Notes under the pieces: model-generated
Database searches by the model: none
The model's input: only the letters and a program-made list of their open reading frames with translations
Told to the model about the DNA's origin: nothing
Translations under genes and position numbers: made by a program
NCBI RefSeq assembly: GCF_001571265.1
Contig: NZ_BCTL01000011.1
Location: forward strand, 29,534-93,533
Length of the DNA: 64,000 bases
Reading direction: 5' to 3'
Source: Cedecea neteri NBRC 105707 = ATCC 33855
GTDB lineage: Bacteria; Pseudomonadota; Gammaproteobacteria; Enterobacterales; Enterobacteriaceae
Part shown: positions 26,504 to 37,953 of the stretch, in pieces
Layout of the letters: each line of letters starts with the position of its first letter
Numbering within the stretch: position 1 is the stretch's first letter

Positions 26504-27317
26504 AGTTCCCGAGCAGTTTAGCGATGAGAGAGACAGCGCCCAGTTCCGGCATTTGCCGCAGCTGCCTGGCGTTGAGCTTTATCACGCCCATATTGCGAAG
26601 TACGCCTTTGAGCCACACACCCACGAAGCCTTCGGCATCGGCGCCATAACCTGGGGTGCAGAGCGCTTTCGTTACCGGGGCGAACAGTTGGTTGCCCCTA
26701 CGGACTCACTGGTGCTGATGAACCCGGACGAGCTGCATACCGGCGAAGCCGCCAGTGAAGACGGCTGGCAGTACCGCATGATTTACCTGGATCCTAATCT
26801 GCTGGAATCGCTGACCGGGGAGAGAAGCTGGTGGTTTAACGCCGCCGTGAATCACGATCCCGCCCGCGCCCGCCAGATTTCACAGTTTATTGCTGGCCTG
26901 TGGCAGGCCGAAGACACGCTGACCCAGCAGGGGCTGCTGCTGAACCTCGTCGAGGCTTTTCGCCCCTACGCGCGTCATCTGCCCGGACTCCATGAGGCGG
27001 CCAACCGCTTCGCCCTGGTGCGCGAGTATCTCTACGATAACTATATGCACACCATCACCCTTGAAGATTTAGCGGCGCTGGTTTCCCTTAGCCCTTACCA
27101 TTTCCAGCGGCAGTTCAAAGCCTGCTACCACGTTACTCCGCATCAAATGCTGATGGCGATTCGCCTGTGGCACGCCAAACAGTTCCTCACCCGCGGCATG
27201 CCTGCCGCTCAGGTTGCTGCCGCCAGCGGCCTGACGGATCAGGCGCACCTGACCCGGGCGTTTGCCCAGCGCTACGGCATTACTCCCGTGCGTTACCAAA
27301 AACAGGTTACCCGCTAA
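26496..27317 (+). CDS. AraC-family transcription regulator
   Basis: 273 aa from a GTG with GGAGAG five bases upstream. N-terminal cupin-like AraC binding domain (YHAHIAKYAFEPHTHEAFGIGAITWG ... LVLMNPDELHTGEA) and C-terminal double helix-turn-helix (ITLEDLAALVSLSPYHFQRQFKACYHVTPHQML, then AQVAAASGLTDQAHLTRAFAQRYGITPVRY). The His residues in the first domain suit a metal or small-molecule pocket. Not present between ytfG and ytfF in E. coli K-12. The YtfF transporter starts 80 bp downstream on the same strand and is a likely target or partner. Confidence 0.85.
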   Translation: MQGVPEQFSDERDSAQFRHLPQLPGVELYHAHIAKYAFEPHTHEAFGIGAITWGAERFRYRGEQLVAPTDSLVLMNPDELHTGEAASEDGWQYRMIYLDPNLLESLTGERSWWFNAAVNHDPARARQISQFIAGLWQAEDTLTQQGLLLNLVEAFRPYARHLPGLHEAANRFALVREYLYDNYMHTITLEDLAALVSLSPYHFQRQFKACYHVTPHQMLMAIRLWHAKQFLTRGMPAAQVAAASGLTDQAHLTRAFAQRYGITPVRYQKQVTR

Positions 27318-27397
27318 CAAGACAGCAACCTCGTACAATACTCTGTCGTACTGCGCCCCTACACTGCGGCTAAATTGTGTTGTTGCAGGATATGAAG

Positions 27398-28363
27398 ATG
27401 TTAAGTGGTGTGCTGTACGCCCTGCTGGCGGGGCTGATGTGGGGATTAATTTTCGTTGGGCCGATTATTGTCCCGGACTACCCGGCTGCCCTGCAGTCGA
27501 CCGGACGCTATCTCGCTCTTGGGCTGATAGCCATTCCTATTGCCTGGCTTGGGCGCAAACACGTGCGCAAGCTGAGCCGCCAGGACTGGTTTACCGCCCT
27601 GAAGCTCTCGAGCGTGGGCAACCTGATTTATTACGTCTGCCTGGCGAGCGCCATTCAACGTACCGGCGCGCCTATCGCGACGATGATCATCGGCACGCTG
27701 CCGGTCGTTATCCCTGTTTTTGCTAACCTGCTGTACAGCAAAAGGGACGGGAAGCTGCCGTGGCGGCGCCTTGCCCCCGCGCTGGTGGTGATTTCCGCCG
27801 GGCTAATCATGGTGAATACCGCAGAACTTCGCGGCGAGCAGGCCGATTTCAGCTGGTGGCGCTACGTGAGCGGTATTCTGCTGGCGTTTGTTTCGGTTGC
27901 CTGCTGGGCCTGGTATGCCCTGCGCAATGCCCGCTGGCTGCGTGAGAATCCGGACAAAAACCCAATGATGTGGGCCACGGTTCAGGGGCTTTCCACGCTG
28001 CCATTCTCACTTATCGGCTATATCGCCGTGTGCATTTGGATGGGGAACCATAATTCAGGTTTTACCCTGCCCTTCGGCCCACGCCCGGAAGTGTTTATTA
28101 CTTTGATGCTGGCGATTGCCATTCTCTGTTCGTGGCTGGGTAATCTGTGCTGGAACATCGCCTGCCAGCGCCTGCCGACGGTGATTGTCGGCCCGCTTAT
28201 CGTCTTTGAGACCTTAGCCGGCCTGGCTTACACCTTTATGATTCGCCAAAGCTGGCCGCCGCTTTTAACAGTGTGCGGGGTGCTTTGCCTGACGATTGGC
28301 GTGGTGCTGGCCGTGCGCTCCAAACTGGAAAAAACGACGGTGGTTCAGGTTTCCGAGGCATAA
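27398..28363 (+). CDS. ytfF: EamA/DMT-family transporter YtfF
   Basis: I choose the ATG at 27398 (AGGA seven bases upstream; MLSGVLYALLAGLMWGLIF matches E. coli), giving 321 aa, the E. coli length. Ten hydrophobic helices in two EamA repeats. Substrate unknown; the DMT family exports metabolites. It sits behind an added AraC-type regulator and ends in a strong terminator. Confidence 0.88.
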   Translation: MLSGVLYALLAGLMWGLIFVGPIIVPDYPAALQSTGRYLALGLIAIPIAWLGRKHVRKLSRQDWFTALKLSSVGNLIYYVCLASAIQRTGAPIATMIIGTLPVVIPVFANLLYSKRDGKLPWRRLAPALVVISAGLIMVNTAELRGEQADFSWWRYVSGILLAFVSVACWAWYALRNARWLRENPDKNPMMWATVQGLSTLPFSLIGYIAVCIWMGNHNSGFTLPFGPRPEVFITLMLAIAILCSWLGNLCWNIACQRLPTVIVGPLIVFETLAGLAYTFMIRQSWPPLLTVCGVLCLTIGVVLAVRSKLEKTTVVQVSEA

Positions 28364-28385
28364 AAAAGCCGGGACTTAACCCGGC
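28362..28385 (-). terminator. Leftward terminator of the Tsr-like receptor gene
   Basis: On the minus strand GCCGGG pairs with CCCGGC around TTAAGT and is followed by TTTTTT. It ends the leftward transcript. Confidence 0.75.
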
Positions 28386-28398
28386 CTGAGAGAAAGAG

Positions 28399-28430
28399 AT
28401 CCCGGCTTAGCGTAGCCGGGATTTTTTTTT
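28399..28430 (+). terminator. Rightward terminator of ytfF
   Basis: ATCCCGGCT pairs with AGCCGGGAT around TAGCGT, followed by nine T residues. The T tract reaches into the stop codon of the convergent receptor gene. Confidence 0.9.
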
Positions 28431-30084
28431 AGAAGGTTTCCCAGTTCGCATCCGAAACTGGCATAACCTGTTTTATTTTCGGCTGCGGCGTTTTTACGTG
28501 AGCTGCTTTGGCGAGGGTCGGCACACGACGGTTGATTTTAAACACCGCCACCGCTTCATTCAGGCGCGAAGCCTGCTCCTCAAGCGCAGCCGCTGCGGCC
28601 GCAGATTCTTCTACCAGCGAGGCATTCTGCTGAGTTACGCGGTCCATCTCCGCCACGGCCTGCCCAACCTGATCGATACCCCGGCTTTGTTCGTCAGACG
28701 CAGAAGCAATCTCGCCCATAATATCAGTGACTCGGGTGACGGCGCTGACGATTTCCGCCATCGTTTTACCGGCCTCATTCACCAGATCGGAGCCCGCGTT
28801 GACGCGCTCGCCGGAATCATCGATCAGAGCTTTAATCTCTTTTGCCGCCTGCGCGCTGCGCTGGGCAAGCGTACGCACCTCACCGGCAACCACGGCAAAA
28901 CCACGCCCCTGCTCGCCCGCTCTTGCGGCTTCTACCGCTGCGTTAAGAGCCAGAATATTGGTCTGGAAGGCAATACCGTCGATCACGCTGGTGATTTGGG
29001 CAATTTTACTTGAGCTGGTGGCAATTTCGTCCATCGTCCGCACCACGCCTTCCACCACGTTACCGCCTTTCTTCGCGGTCGTTGAGGCGTCCAGTGCAAG
29101 GCGAGAAGCCTGACGGGCGTTGTCGGCGTTTTGCTTCACCGTGGCCGTCAGTTGTTCCATGCTGGCCGCCGTCTCTTCCAGCGAAGCCGCCTGCTGTTCG
29201 GTGCGGGAAGAGAGATCGTTGCTGCCGGCAGAAATTTCACCGGCGCCGGTGTAGATGGTATCGGCCCCATCGCGTACCACGCTGACCGTATTCGCCAGCG
29301 AGGCCTGCATCTCTTGTACGCTGCTTGCCAGCAGCGCCATTTCGTTTTTGCCCTGGGCCTCAATAGGCTGGGTCAAATCGCCTGCAGCAATGGCACGAAT
29401 ATGGTCCATCACCTCACGCAGAGGCATCAGCAGGACGCGGCGCATCGCCACCCAGCTCATCACAATAACCCCAATCACGCCGAGCATGACGGCGCCGAGG
29501 ATCCAAAGAATCCGCTGGTAGTCGGCCTGATTATCGCGAACACCTTCGCTGGAAAGTTCCGCCTGTTCATCACGCCATTCACGGTAGACCTTCTGCATCG
29601 CAACCTGTTTCTGCTCCGCATTTTGCTTGAACATTTGCTCCAGGTTGCCCTGCGCGAGGAAGGTGTTCATTCTGGCGAGCGTGGAAGAGTAGTTGCGGTA
29701 CTGCTCTTCCAGTTCATCGCTCAGGTGTGGACGTAATCCTGGGGTATCCGGCAGCGCCTGGTATTTCTCAAAATGGCTTTGCGCCTCCGCAAGCAGCGCG
29801 TTGGCCGTCGCGACCAGTTCCTGGAGCTGCCCGCCGTTAATCTGGTTCGCCATGCTGCCCTGAATGCGCAGCATGCCACGGTTCAGCGTCACACGCGCCT
29901 GATTAAGGCCGATCCAGGCATCGGTGAATTCAGCTACGTTCTGACTGGAAAGCTGGGAAACGGTGAAGTTGTTCTTGTCATTATTGAGGGCATTGATGAA
30001 AACCGTGGCTGACAGTAGCTGCATAGCACCCAGCACAATCAAAACGGTAATGAGTAAGGTAATAACTTTCATTCTTTTAAACAT
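28429..30084 (-). CDS. Tsr-like methyl-accepting chemotaxis protein
   Basis: 551 aa, the length of E. coli Tsr, ending in NWETF, the CheR/CheB tether pentapeptide. The periplasmic domain keeps the TarH helix with [14 protein letters not shown], matching the ligand-binding Arg region of Tsr (TRNTLNR), so an amino acid ligand is likely. HAMP follows the second membrane helix; the tip is [20 protein letters not shown] and the methylation helices contain [23 protein letters not shown]. coli tsr is elsewhere, so this is a paralogue or relocated copy. A sigma-28 promoter lies upstream. Confidence 0.92.
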   Translation of the reverse strand: MFKRMKVITLLITVLIVLGAMQLLSATVFINALNNDKNNFTVSQLSSQNVAEFTDAWIGLNQARVTLNRGMLRIQGSMANQINGGQLQELVATANALLAEAQSHFEKYQALPDTPGLRPHLSDELEEQYRNYSSTLARMNTFLAQGNLEQMFKQNAEQKQVAMQKVYREWRDEQAELSSEGVRDNQADYQRILWILGAVMLGVIGVIVMSWVAMRRVLLMPLREVMDHIRAIAAGDLTQPIEAQGKNEMALLASSVQEMQASLANTVSVVRDGADTIYTGAGEISAGSNDLSSRTEQQAASLEETAASMEQLTATVKQNADNARQASRLALDASTTAKKGGNVVEGVVRTMDEIATSSSKIAQITSVIDGIAFQTNILALNAAVEAARAGEQGRGFAVVAGEVRTLAQRSAQAAKEIKALIDDSGERVNAGSDLVNEAGKTMAEIVSAVTRVTDIMGEIASASDEQSRGIDQVGQAVAEMDRVTQQNASLVEESAAAAAALEEQASRLNEAVAVFKINRRVPTLAKAAHVKTPQPKIKQVMPVSDANWETF

Positions 30085-30123
30085 GTGTAGCCTTTTCTTA
30101 TACAGGTATTGTCCGACGTCTAA

Positions 30124-30150
30124 CTATCGGCAGCGTCCCCTGCTTATTTA
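30124..30150 (-). promoter_or_regulatory. Sigma-28 promoter of the Tsr-like receptor
   Basis: On the minus strand TAAA, 15 bases, GCCGATAG: one mismatch from the FliA consensus, 40 bp ahead of the ATG. Confidence 0.8.
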
Positions 30151-30281
30151 TGCTGCCCTCCCCAACAAACCACCATTTCTGGGGATTTTTTGTAATCATT
30201 CAGTATGTTAAAGCGAAAACTTTTTTTGTGATCCATGTCTCGCTATGAACGCTGCTCCGAAAGGGTTATAGTGCTCACATA

Positions 30282-30304
30282 AAGATGCATTTAAAATACA
30301 TCTT
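30282..30304 (+). promoter_or_regulatory. NsrR operator of ytfE
   Basis: AAGATGCATTT, one base, AAATACATCTT: an 11-1-11 inverted repeat with one mismatch, the established NsrR binding pattern. It ends 24 bp before the ytfE ATG, where binding would block transcription until nitric oxide destroys the NsrR cluster. Confidence 0.88.
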
Positions 30305-30328
30305 AAATTTTACTATGAGGAGCCTGCT

Positions 30329-30991
30329 ATGGCCTACCGCGATCAACCCCTGGGCGAACTGGCGCTGACGATTCCCCGCGCCTCTGCGCTGTTCCGTAAA
30401 CTGGACCTGGATTTTTGCTGTGGCGGCAAGCAGACGCTGCTGCGCGCGGCAACGCGTAAGGAACTCGATCTGGAAGACATTGAGGCTCAGCTCGCCGCGT
30501 TAGCTGAAGAACCGGCGGAGAAAGACTGGCGTGCAGCCCCGCTGGCGGAGATCATCGATCACATCATCGTGCGCTTCCATGACCGCCACCGCGAGCAACT
30601 GCCGGAGCTGATTCTGCAGGCAACCAAAGTCGAGCGCGTCCATGCCGATAAGCCCAATGTGCCGAAAGGGCTGGCGAAATATCTCACAATGCTGCATCAG
30701 GAGTTGAGCAGCCACATGATGAAAGAGGAACAAATTCTGTTCCCGATGATTAAGCAGGGCATGGGTACTCAGGCCGGAGGCCCGATTAGCGTGATGGAAA
30801 GCGAGCATGATGATGCGGGTGAGCTGCTGGAAGTGATTAAGCACACGACCAATAACGTAACGCCGCCGCCGGAAGCCTGCACAACGTGGAAAGCGATGTA
30901 TAACGGGATTAATGAACTGATTGAGGACCTGATGAACCACATCAGCCTGGAGAATAACGTTCTGTTTCCACGGGCGTTAAGTGGCAAATAA
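30329..30991 (+). CDS. ytfE: Iron-sulfur cluster repair di-iron protein YtfE (RIC)
   Basis: 220 aa, as in E. coli. An N-terminal ScdA-type domain with Cys30-Cys31 ([11 protein letters not shown]), and a hemerythrin-like four-helix bundle with metal His/Glu residues ([63 protein letters not shown]). It repairs clusters damaged by nitric oxide or peroxide. Regulated by NsrR through the operator upstream; nsrR lies in this same window. Confidence 0.96.
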   Translation: MAYRDQPLGELALTIPRASALFRKLDLDFCCGGKQTLLRAATRKELDLEDIEAQLAALAEEPAEKDWRAAPLAEIIDHIIVRFHDRHREQLPELILQATKVERVHADKPNVPKGLAKYLTMLHQELSSHMMKEEQILFPMIKQGMGTQAGGPISVMESEHDDAGELLEVIKHTTNNVTPPPEACTTWKAMYNGINELIEDLMNHISLENNVLFPRALSGK

Positions 30992-31012
30992 CTAAGGTCT
31001 TTCCCTCACTAC

Positions 31013-31043
31013 AATCCCCTCCCCAAAAGGGAGAGGATTTTTT
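31013..31043 (+). terminator. Terminator between ytfE and cycA
   Basis: AATCCCCTCCC pairs with GGGAGAGGATT with one mismatch, then TTTT. The convergent cycA stops 20 bp further on. Confidence 0.7.
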
Positions 31044-31062
31044 AACGCCTATTCTAACTCGT

Positions 31063-32475
31063 CTATTTCCGGATATTTGCCAGACGTTTCTTACCGATGA
31101 ACAGCCAGCCAGCACCCAGCACAATGAACCACAGCGGCGTCACGATCAGCGCCTGACGGGTATCATCTTCCAGCGTCAGCAGGACAATCACGAAGACGAA
31201 GAACGCCATGCACACCCAACACATCAGCTTGCCCAGCGGCATTTTGTAGATGGACTTCTCATGCAGGTGAGGACGCTGTTTGCGGTACACCAGGTATGAG
31301 CAGAGAATAATAGTCCAGACGAACATGAACAGAATCGCGGAAACCGTAGTGATCATAGTAAAAGCGGCAATCACGTTCGGGTTCACGTAGAGCATCACCA
31401 CGCCGCCCAGCAGGCAGATACAGGAGAAGGTTAACCCTTTCGCCGGCACCGCACGTTTGGAAAGCTTGGCGAACGCTTTAGGCGCTACGCCGTCCTGCGC
31501 CAGGCCAAACAGCATACGGCTGGTAGAGAACACGCCGCTGTTCGCGGAGGAAGCAGCGGAGGTCAGCACCACAAAGTTGATGATACTCGCCGCAGCCGGC
31601 AGGCCGACCAGCACGAACAGCTCAACGAACGGGCTTTTATCCGGCACAACGGAGCTCCACGGCGTCACCGACATGATGATGATCAGCGAGAAGACGTAGA
31701 ACATAATGATACGCAGCGGGATCGAGTTAATCGCGCGCGGCAGTGATTTCTCCGGGTCTTTGGTTTCTGCGGCCGTGGTGCCCACCAGCTCAATACCCAC
31801 GAAGGCAAAGACCGCTATCTGGAACCCGGCAAAGAAACCGCTGATGCCTTTCGGGAACCAGCCACCGTCGTTCCAAAGGTTGTTGAAGGACGCCTCAACG
31901 CCGGACGGAGAATGGAAGCTGGTCAGCACCATCACCAGGCCGATGACGATCAGCGCGACAATGGCGACGATTTTGATCATCGCGAACCAGAACTCCATCT
32001 CACCGAACATCTTCACGGTGGCCAGGTTCAGGCTCAGCAAGACCAGCACGACCGCCAGAGAAGCGACCCAGTCAGAAAGCCCGGGGAACCAGAATTGGGC
32101 ATAGGCGGTTATCGCTACTACGTCCGCCATACCGGTCACCACCCAGCAGAACCAGTACGTCCAGCCGGTGAAATATCCCGCCCACGGCCCCAGCAAATCT
32201 GCGGCAAAATCGCTGAACGACTTATATTCCAGATTCGATAACAGCAGCTCGCCCATCGCACGCATCACGAAGAACAGCATAAAGCCGATGATCATGTAGA
32301 CGAAGATGATGGACGGCCCCGCAAGGCTGATGGTTTTCCCTGACCCCATAAACAAGCCGGTGCCGATGGCACCCCCAATGGCAATAAGCTGAATATGACG
32401 GTTTGTTAAATTACGCCGCAGCGACTGCTCGGTCGGCGCCTGAGCGTCTTCCGCGACTTTGACCTGATCTACCAT
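31063..32475 (-). CDS. cycA: D-serine/D-alanine/glycine:H+ symporter CycA
   Basis: 470 aa, as in E. coli. Amino acid-polyamine-organocation family: NRHIQLIAIGGAIGTGLFMGSGK opens the first helix, and FAGFQIAVFAFVGIELVGTTAAETKDP is the helix 6 signature; twelve hydrophobic helices. It imports glycine, D-alanine, D-serine and the drug D-cycloserine. In E. coli the mRNA is repressed by the small RNA GcvB; I did not verify the pairing site here. Confidence 0.95.
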   Translation of the reverse strand: MVDQVKVAEDAQAPTEQSLRRNLTNRHIQLIAIGGAIGTGLFMGSGKTISLAGPSIIFVYMIIGFMLFFVMRAMGELLLSNLEYKSFSDFAADLLGPWAGYFTGWTYWFCWVVTGMADVVAITAYAQFWFPGLSDWVASLAVVLVLLSLNLATVKMFGEMEFWFAMIKIVAIVALIVIGLVMVLTSFHSPSGVEASFNNLWNDGGWFPKGISGFFAGFQIAVFAFVGIELVGTTAAETKDPEKSLPRAINSIPLRIIMFYVFSLIIIMSVTPWSSVVPDKSPFVELFVLVGLPAAASIINFVVLTSAASSANSGVFSTSRMLFGLAQDGVAPKAFAKLSKRAVPAKGLTFSCICLLGGVVMLYVNPNVIAAFTMITTVSAILFMFVWTIILCSYLVYRKQRPHLHEKSIYKMPLGKLMCWVCMAFFVFVIVLLTLEDDTRQALIVTPLWFIVLGAGWLFIGKKRLANIRK

Positions 32476-32720
32476 GTTTGTATTTTCCTGTACCTGTCTG
32501 TTTTTTCAGGCTCTACTGGCCCGTGAACTGTTTTTACGTGATGTTGTTTTGTGTGATACGAGGTAAGAATCGGCGGGATAAATAATAAGCACAAGGGTAA
32601 TGTTAATTTTTTGTTTAATTTGAGTGTGAAATCGCATTCACAGCGGGATATAGCTCAAAAAAATACCCTTAAAACAGGGTAATGCAAGATAAAATCACGC
32701 TTGTTTATTATTAGGCAATG

Positions 32721-32744
32721 CAAAACCCCGCACCAGGCGGGGTT
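32721..32744 (-). terminator. Terminator of fklB
   Basis: AACCCCGC pairs with GCGGGGTT around ACCAG; on the minus strand TTTT follows. It lies 10 bp after the fklB stop. Confidence 0.82.
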
Positions 32745-32753
32745 AGGGATTCT

Positions 32754-33374
32754 TTACAGAATTTCCAGCAGCTCGACTTCAAACACCAGGGTGCTGAATG
32801 GTGGGATAGAAGCACCGGCACCGCGTTCGCCGTAAGCGAGGTTGTGTGGAATAGTCAGTTCCCATTTGGAGCCTACCGGCATCAGGGTAAGCGCTTCGAT
32901 CCAGCCAGCAATAACGCCGCTTACCGGGAACTCTGCCGGCTCGCCACGCTGTACGGAGCTGTCGAAAACGGTGCCGTCGATCAGCTTGCCGGTGTAATGC
33001 ACGCGAACGTGATCTTTACGGGCAGGAATTGGGCCAGTGCCCTGAGTGATAACGCGGAACTGCAGGCCAGATTCGGTGCTGCTCACGCCTTCTTTCTCTG
33101 CGTTCTCAGCCAGGTATTTCTGGCCTTCTACCGCCAGCTCTTTCTGACGCTCACGACGCACTTCGTCCGCACGTTCGTGAACTTCACGCAGAGCGCGGTG
33201 TACAACGTCAACAGGCACGGCCGGGGCATTCCCTTCCAGGGCATCACGGAGGCCAGCGACCAGCGCTTCTGGCAGTAAACCTTGCAGGCCTGATTCACTC
33301 AGCTGCTGGCCTACCTGTAAACCAATACCGTAACTTGCTTGTGCTTCGACGCTGTCAAAAGAAGGGGTTGTCAT
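32754..33374 (-). CDS. fklB: FKBP-type peptidyl-prolyl isomerase FklB (FKBP22)
   Basis: The start at 33374 ([22 protein letters not shown]) follows AAGGAAAATCC and gives 206 aa as in E. coli; a longer frame lacks such a site. An N-terminal helical dimerisation region (to about residue 95) and a C-terminal FKBP domain ([49 protein letters not shown]). It speeds proline isomerisation in protein folding. Divergent from ytfB. Confidence 0.95.
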   Translation of the reverse strand: MTTPSFDSVEAQASYGIGLQVGQQLSESGLQGLLPEALVAGLRDALEGNAPAVPVDVVHRALREVHERADEVRRERQKELAVEGQKYLAENAEKEGVSSTESGLQFRVITQGTGPIPARKDHVRVHYTGKLIDGTVFDSSVQRGEPAEFPVSGVIAGWIEALTLMPVGSKWELTIPHNLAYGERGAGASIPPFSTLVFEVELLEIL

Positions 33375-33596
33375 GGATTTTCCTTTCATGATGTTTAAAA
33401 GCAAGCCCGAAGCATAACAGCGTCAATCCGCAGGGTAAATGACAATGGAGGAAAGGTGACAAATGCAAACGAAACGGGAACAATAGCTTAAACGGGCGCA
33501 AAACTGCGGTTTGCCGTCACGGAAACCAGGATTGCTTCAGGCATCAGACAGTTAGCGTTCTATACTGGAAAAGTATTACTTCGAGGAGGGTTGCCA

Positions 33597-34184
33597 ATGC
33601 AATTCGCTGTTAAACCATGGCTTACGCGGATTTGGCATGCACCGGATCATTTCCGCTTGATGGATCCGTTACCTCCCCTGCACCGCCGAGGCATTATTCT
33701 GGGCTTCGCGTGCGTGATTCTCGGCTTCCTGCTGCCTGGCGCAGATGACGCCAGCCGTCCGGTCACGCGCGACGCGCAGCTTTCCGTTCAGTCGCAGTCG
33801 CCTATGCAGGCCGAGCTGACGCCTTCAACGAACAACAATGTCCCCGCGACGCCGGTTGAGCCTCAACGACTGGAGGAGCAAACTCAGGCTCCCGTTCCCC
33901 ACGACAACAATGACATCGAGCAGCAGTGGCGCTCGTACCGCGTAGCTTCCGGGCAGACGATGGCCCAGCTGTTCCGCGATCATAATTTGCCGCCGGCGGA
34001 CGTTTACGCCATGGCGCAGGTAGAAGGTGATAGCAAGCCGCTGAGCAACCTGCAAACCGGGCAGATGGTACAAATCAGGCAAAATGCCAACGGCGTGGTG
34101 ACGGGTTTAACCATTGATATTGGTAGCGATCAGCAGGTGCTGTTTACCCGCCAGCCTAACGGCAGCTTTATTCGCGCGCAGTAA
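33597..34184 (+). CDS. ytfB: YtfB, OapA-domain cell-division-associated membrane protein
   Basis: GAGGAGGG lies six bases before the ATG at 33597; a TTG two codons earlier is in frame but too close to the site. 195 aa (E. coli 212). A cytoplasmic N-terminus, one membrane helix (IILGFACVILGFLLPGA, about residues 33-49), a Pro/Gln/Asn-rich linker shorter than in E. coli, and a C-terminal LysM-like OapA domain (WRSYRVASGQTMAQLFRDHNLPPADVYAMAQVEG). In E. coli it binds glycans and localises to the division site. Confidence 0.88.
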   Translation: MQFAVKPWLTRIWHAPDHFRLMDPLPPLHRRGIILGFACVILGFLLPGADDASRPVTRDAQLSVQSQSPMQAELTPSTNNNVPATPVEPQRLEEQTQAPVPHDNNDIEQQWRSYRVASGQTMAQLFRDHNLPPADVYAMAQVEGDSKPLSNLQTGQMVQIRQNANGVVTGLTIDIGSDQQVLFTRQPNGSFIRAQ

Positions 34185-34206
34185 AAATTGAGATCTTAGA
34201 AAAGCA

Positions 34207-34233
34207 AAACGCCAGCACGAGGCTGGCGTTTTT
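34207..34233. terminator. Bidirectional terminator between ytfB and rplI
   Basis: AAAACGCCAGC pairs perfectly with GCTGGCGTTTT around ACGAG. It can end ytfB (+) and the rpsF operon (-). Confidence 0.88.
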
Positions 34234-34252
34234 ACGAGCAGTGAATAAAAAC

Positions 34253-34714
<462 letters not shown>

Positions 34715-34743
34715 TCAAAGTCGTATTAATGGACCGTGACCGA

Positions 34744-35290
<547 letters not shown>

Positions 35291-35298
35291 CATCAGAA

Positions 35299-36041
<743 letters not shown>

Positions 36042-36317
36042 ATGAAAAACATTGTAATTGCCCTTGCCGCAGTACTGTTTTTAAGCGCCAGCGCGTCGGC
36101 AGCCATCAAAATCGACGGACGCCAGGCCAGAAATATGGACGACGTTCAAAGCCTTGGCGTTATTTACATCAACCATAACTTCGCCACCGTTTCTGAAGCG
36201 GAATCGGCCATTGAACAGGATGCTGACCAGCACAACGCGAAGTTCTACCACACGATAATCATGAGAGAACCGGGCAGCAACGGCAATATGCACGTCAGTG
36301 CTGACATCTACCGGTAG
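36042..36317 (+). CDS. yjfY: YjfY, DUF1471 (BhsA/McbA-type) periplasmic protein
   Basis: The start at 36042 (MKNIVIALAAVLFLSASASA, signal peptide) gives 91 aa, the E. coli length. The mature part has the DUF1471 pattern: LGVIYINHNFATVSEAESAIEQDADQHNAKFYHTIIM. DUF1471 proteins are small periplasmic stress and biofilm factors. The position between ulaF and rpsF is the same as in E. coli. Confidence 0.88.
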   Translation: MKNIVIALAAVLFLSASASAAIKIDGRQARNMDDVQSLGVIYINHNFATVSEAESAIEQDADQHNAKFYHTIIMREPGSNGNMHVSADIYR

Positions 36318-36376
36318 CTTGAGAGTACGCGTAAACACCAGAGAAGACACCACGACCTAAAATCCATGTGTGACTT

Positions 36377-36400
36377 GCCCCCGCTTGCGGGGGCTTTTTT
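36377..36400 (+). terminator. Terminator of yjfY
   Basis: GCCCCCGC, TT, GCGGGGGC, then TTTTTT. Its T tract touches the ulaF stop codon on the other strand. Confidence 0.85.
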
Positions 36401-37088
36401 ATTTGGGCTGTCCATAATATGCACCAGGCCCGTGCTTGCGATGAAAGTGCTTATTCATCAAATAGTCATTAATCACCTTTTGCTTTGGATTGATTTCCCC
36501 CGTTATCCAGGCCATACGGGCAACTTCCTCCATCACCACAGCATTATGCAAAGCCTGCCCCGCGTCCTCCCCCCATGCGAAGGGACCATGCTGATAAACC
36601 AGAACACCGGGCGTATGCAGAGGATTAGCCTGCCCCATGGTTTCGATAATGACCCTGCCGGTGTTGAGCTCATATTCTCCGGCCACCTCAGCGCTGGTTA
36701 GCGGACGCGTACAAGGGATATCCCCAAAAAAATAATCTGCATGGGTAGTGCCTAGTGCCGGAATCGATCTCCCCGCCTGAGCCCAGGCCGTAGCGTGGGT
36801 CGAGTGGGTATGCACCACGCCGCCAATGTCGGAATAACGCTGATAAAGGGCCAGGTGTGTCGCAGTATCCGATGAAGGACGATAACGCCCTTCAATTACT
36901 TCTCCGCTCAGGCTAACAACCACCATGTCATCCGCAGCCATCTGTTCATAAGCTACGCCGCTTGGCTTTATAACAATGCAGCCACGATCTCGATCGATTG
37001 CACTGACGTTACCCCAGGTGAAAGTGACCAGTCCATGGCGCGGAAGCGCCATGTTCGCCTCGTATACCTGCTGCTTAAGCTGCCACAT
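36399..37088 (-). CDS. ulaF: L-ribulose-5-phosphate 4-epimerase UlaF
   Basis: 229 aa (E. coli 228). Class II aldolase/epimerase: [24 protein letters not shown] and the zinc site [14 protein letters not shown], plus [12 protein letters not shown]. It turns L-ribulose 5-phosphate into D-xylulose 5-phosphate, the last step of ascorbate use. Overlaps ulaE by 14 bp. The last gene of ulaABCDEF. Confidence 0.96.
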   Translation of the reverse strand: MWQLKQQVYEANMALPRHGLVTFTWGNVSAIDRDRGCIVIKPSGVAYEQMAADDMVVVSLSGEVIEGRYRPSSDTATHLALYQRYSDIGGVVHTHSTHATAWAQAGRSIPALGTTHADYFFGDIPCTRPLTSAEVAGEYELNTGRVIIETMGQANPLHTPGVLVYQHGPFAWGEDAGQALHNAVVMEEVARMAWITGEINPKQKVINDYLMNKHFHRKHGPGAYYGQPK

Positions 37089-37944
37089 GGTTTATCTCCA
37101 CCGGCAGTCCTGCATTTTTCATTTTTAGCAGTACCCAGTTTCGCGCAGCTCGCACCTCGGCGACAGGGTCTGCGGCCGTTTCGCTCCACATCTCAATCAG
37201 ATACGGCCCGCGGTAGCCGCTTTGCCGTAGCGTCCTGAAGCAGCGTTCAAACTCGACAATGCCTGTACCAAACGGCACATTCTTAAACACGCCAGGCAGG
37301 GTGTCTTTTACGTGCACGGCGACAATATGCCCGCTGCCCGCCTGCAACTCCATCTGCACGTCATTATCCCAGGCCGAGAGATTGCCAATATCAGGGTAGA
37401 GCTGGAACCACGGATTATTTAAATAATGAGCATAGCCCAGCGCCTTACTGATGGAATTCATCAGTGGAGAGTCCATGATTTCCATAGCCAACGTTACCTG
37501 AGCGCGAGCCGCCATTTCCAACGCCTGCTGCAGACCATCAAGGAAACGCCTGCGGGTTTCATTATTTGCCTGCTGATAGTAGACGTCGTAGCCCGCCAGT
37601 TGAATCACACGGATACCGACGTCCTGTGCCAGCACGATCGCTTTGCACATGATCTCCAGCCCCTGATTACGCACTTCATCATCTTCACTGCCCAGCGGGT
37701 AGCGGCGATGGGCACTCAGGCACATCGACGGCACGCGCACGCCCGTTTCAGCAACAGCCTCCACCAGCGCCCTACGCTGTTCACGGCTCCAGTCCAGCCT
37801 TGCCAGTCGTTCGTCTGATTCATCGACCGACATTTCGACAAAATCAAAATGCAGCTCGCCGGCCAGGGCTAAGCGTTCCCGCCAGCACTCCCCTGAGGGA
37901 AGCGCCTTTTCATAAATACCCAGTGGAACCCGCTTGTCTAACAT
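37075..37944 (-). CDS. ulaE: L-xylulose-5-phosphate 3-epimerase UlaE
   Basis: 289 aa (E. coli 284). TIM-barrel xylose-isomerase-like family (AP endonuclease family 2 fold): [39 protein letters not shown] and [18 protein letters not shown]. It converts L-xylulose 5-phosphate to L-ribulose 5-phosphate. Confidence 0.96.
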   Translation of the reverse strand: MLDKRVPLGIYEKALPSGECWRERLALAGELHFDFVEMSVDESDERLARLDWSREQRRALVEAVAETGVRVPSMCLSAHRRYPLGSEDDEVRNQGLEIMCKAIVLAQDVGIRVIQLAGYDVYYQQANNETRRRFLDGLQQALEMAARAQVTLAMEIMDSPLMNSISKALGYAHYLNNPWFQLYPDIGNLSAWDNDVQMELQAGSGHIVAVHVKDTLPGVFKNVPFGTGIVEFERCFRTLRQSGYRGPYLIEMWSETAADPVAEVRAARNWVLLKMKNAGLPVEINHVAA

Positions 37945-37953
37945 AGTTCCTCC

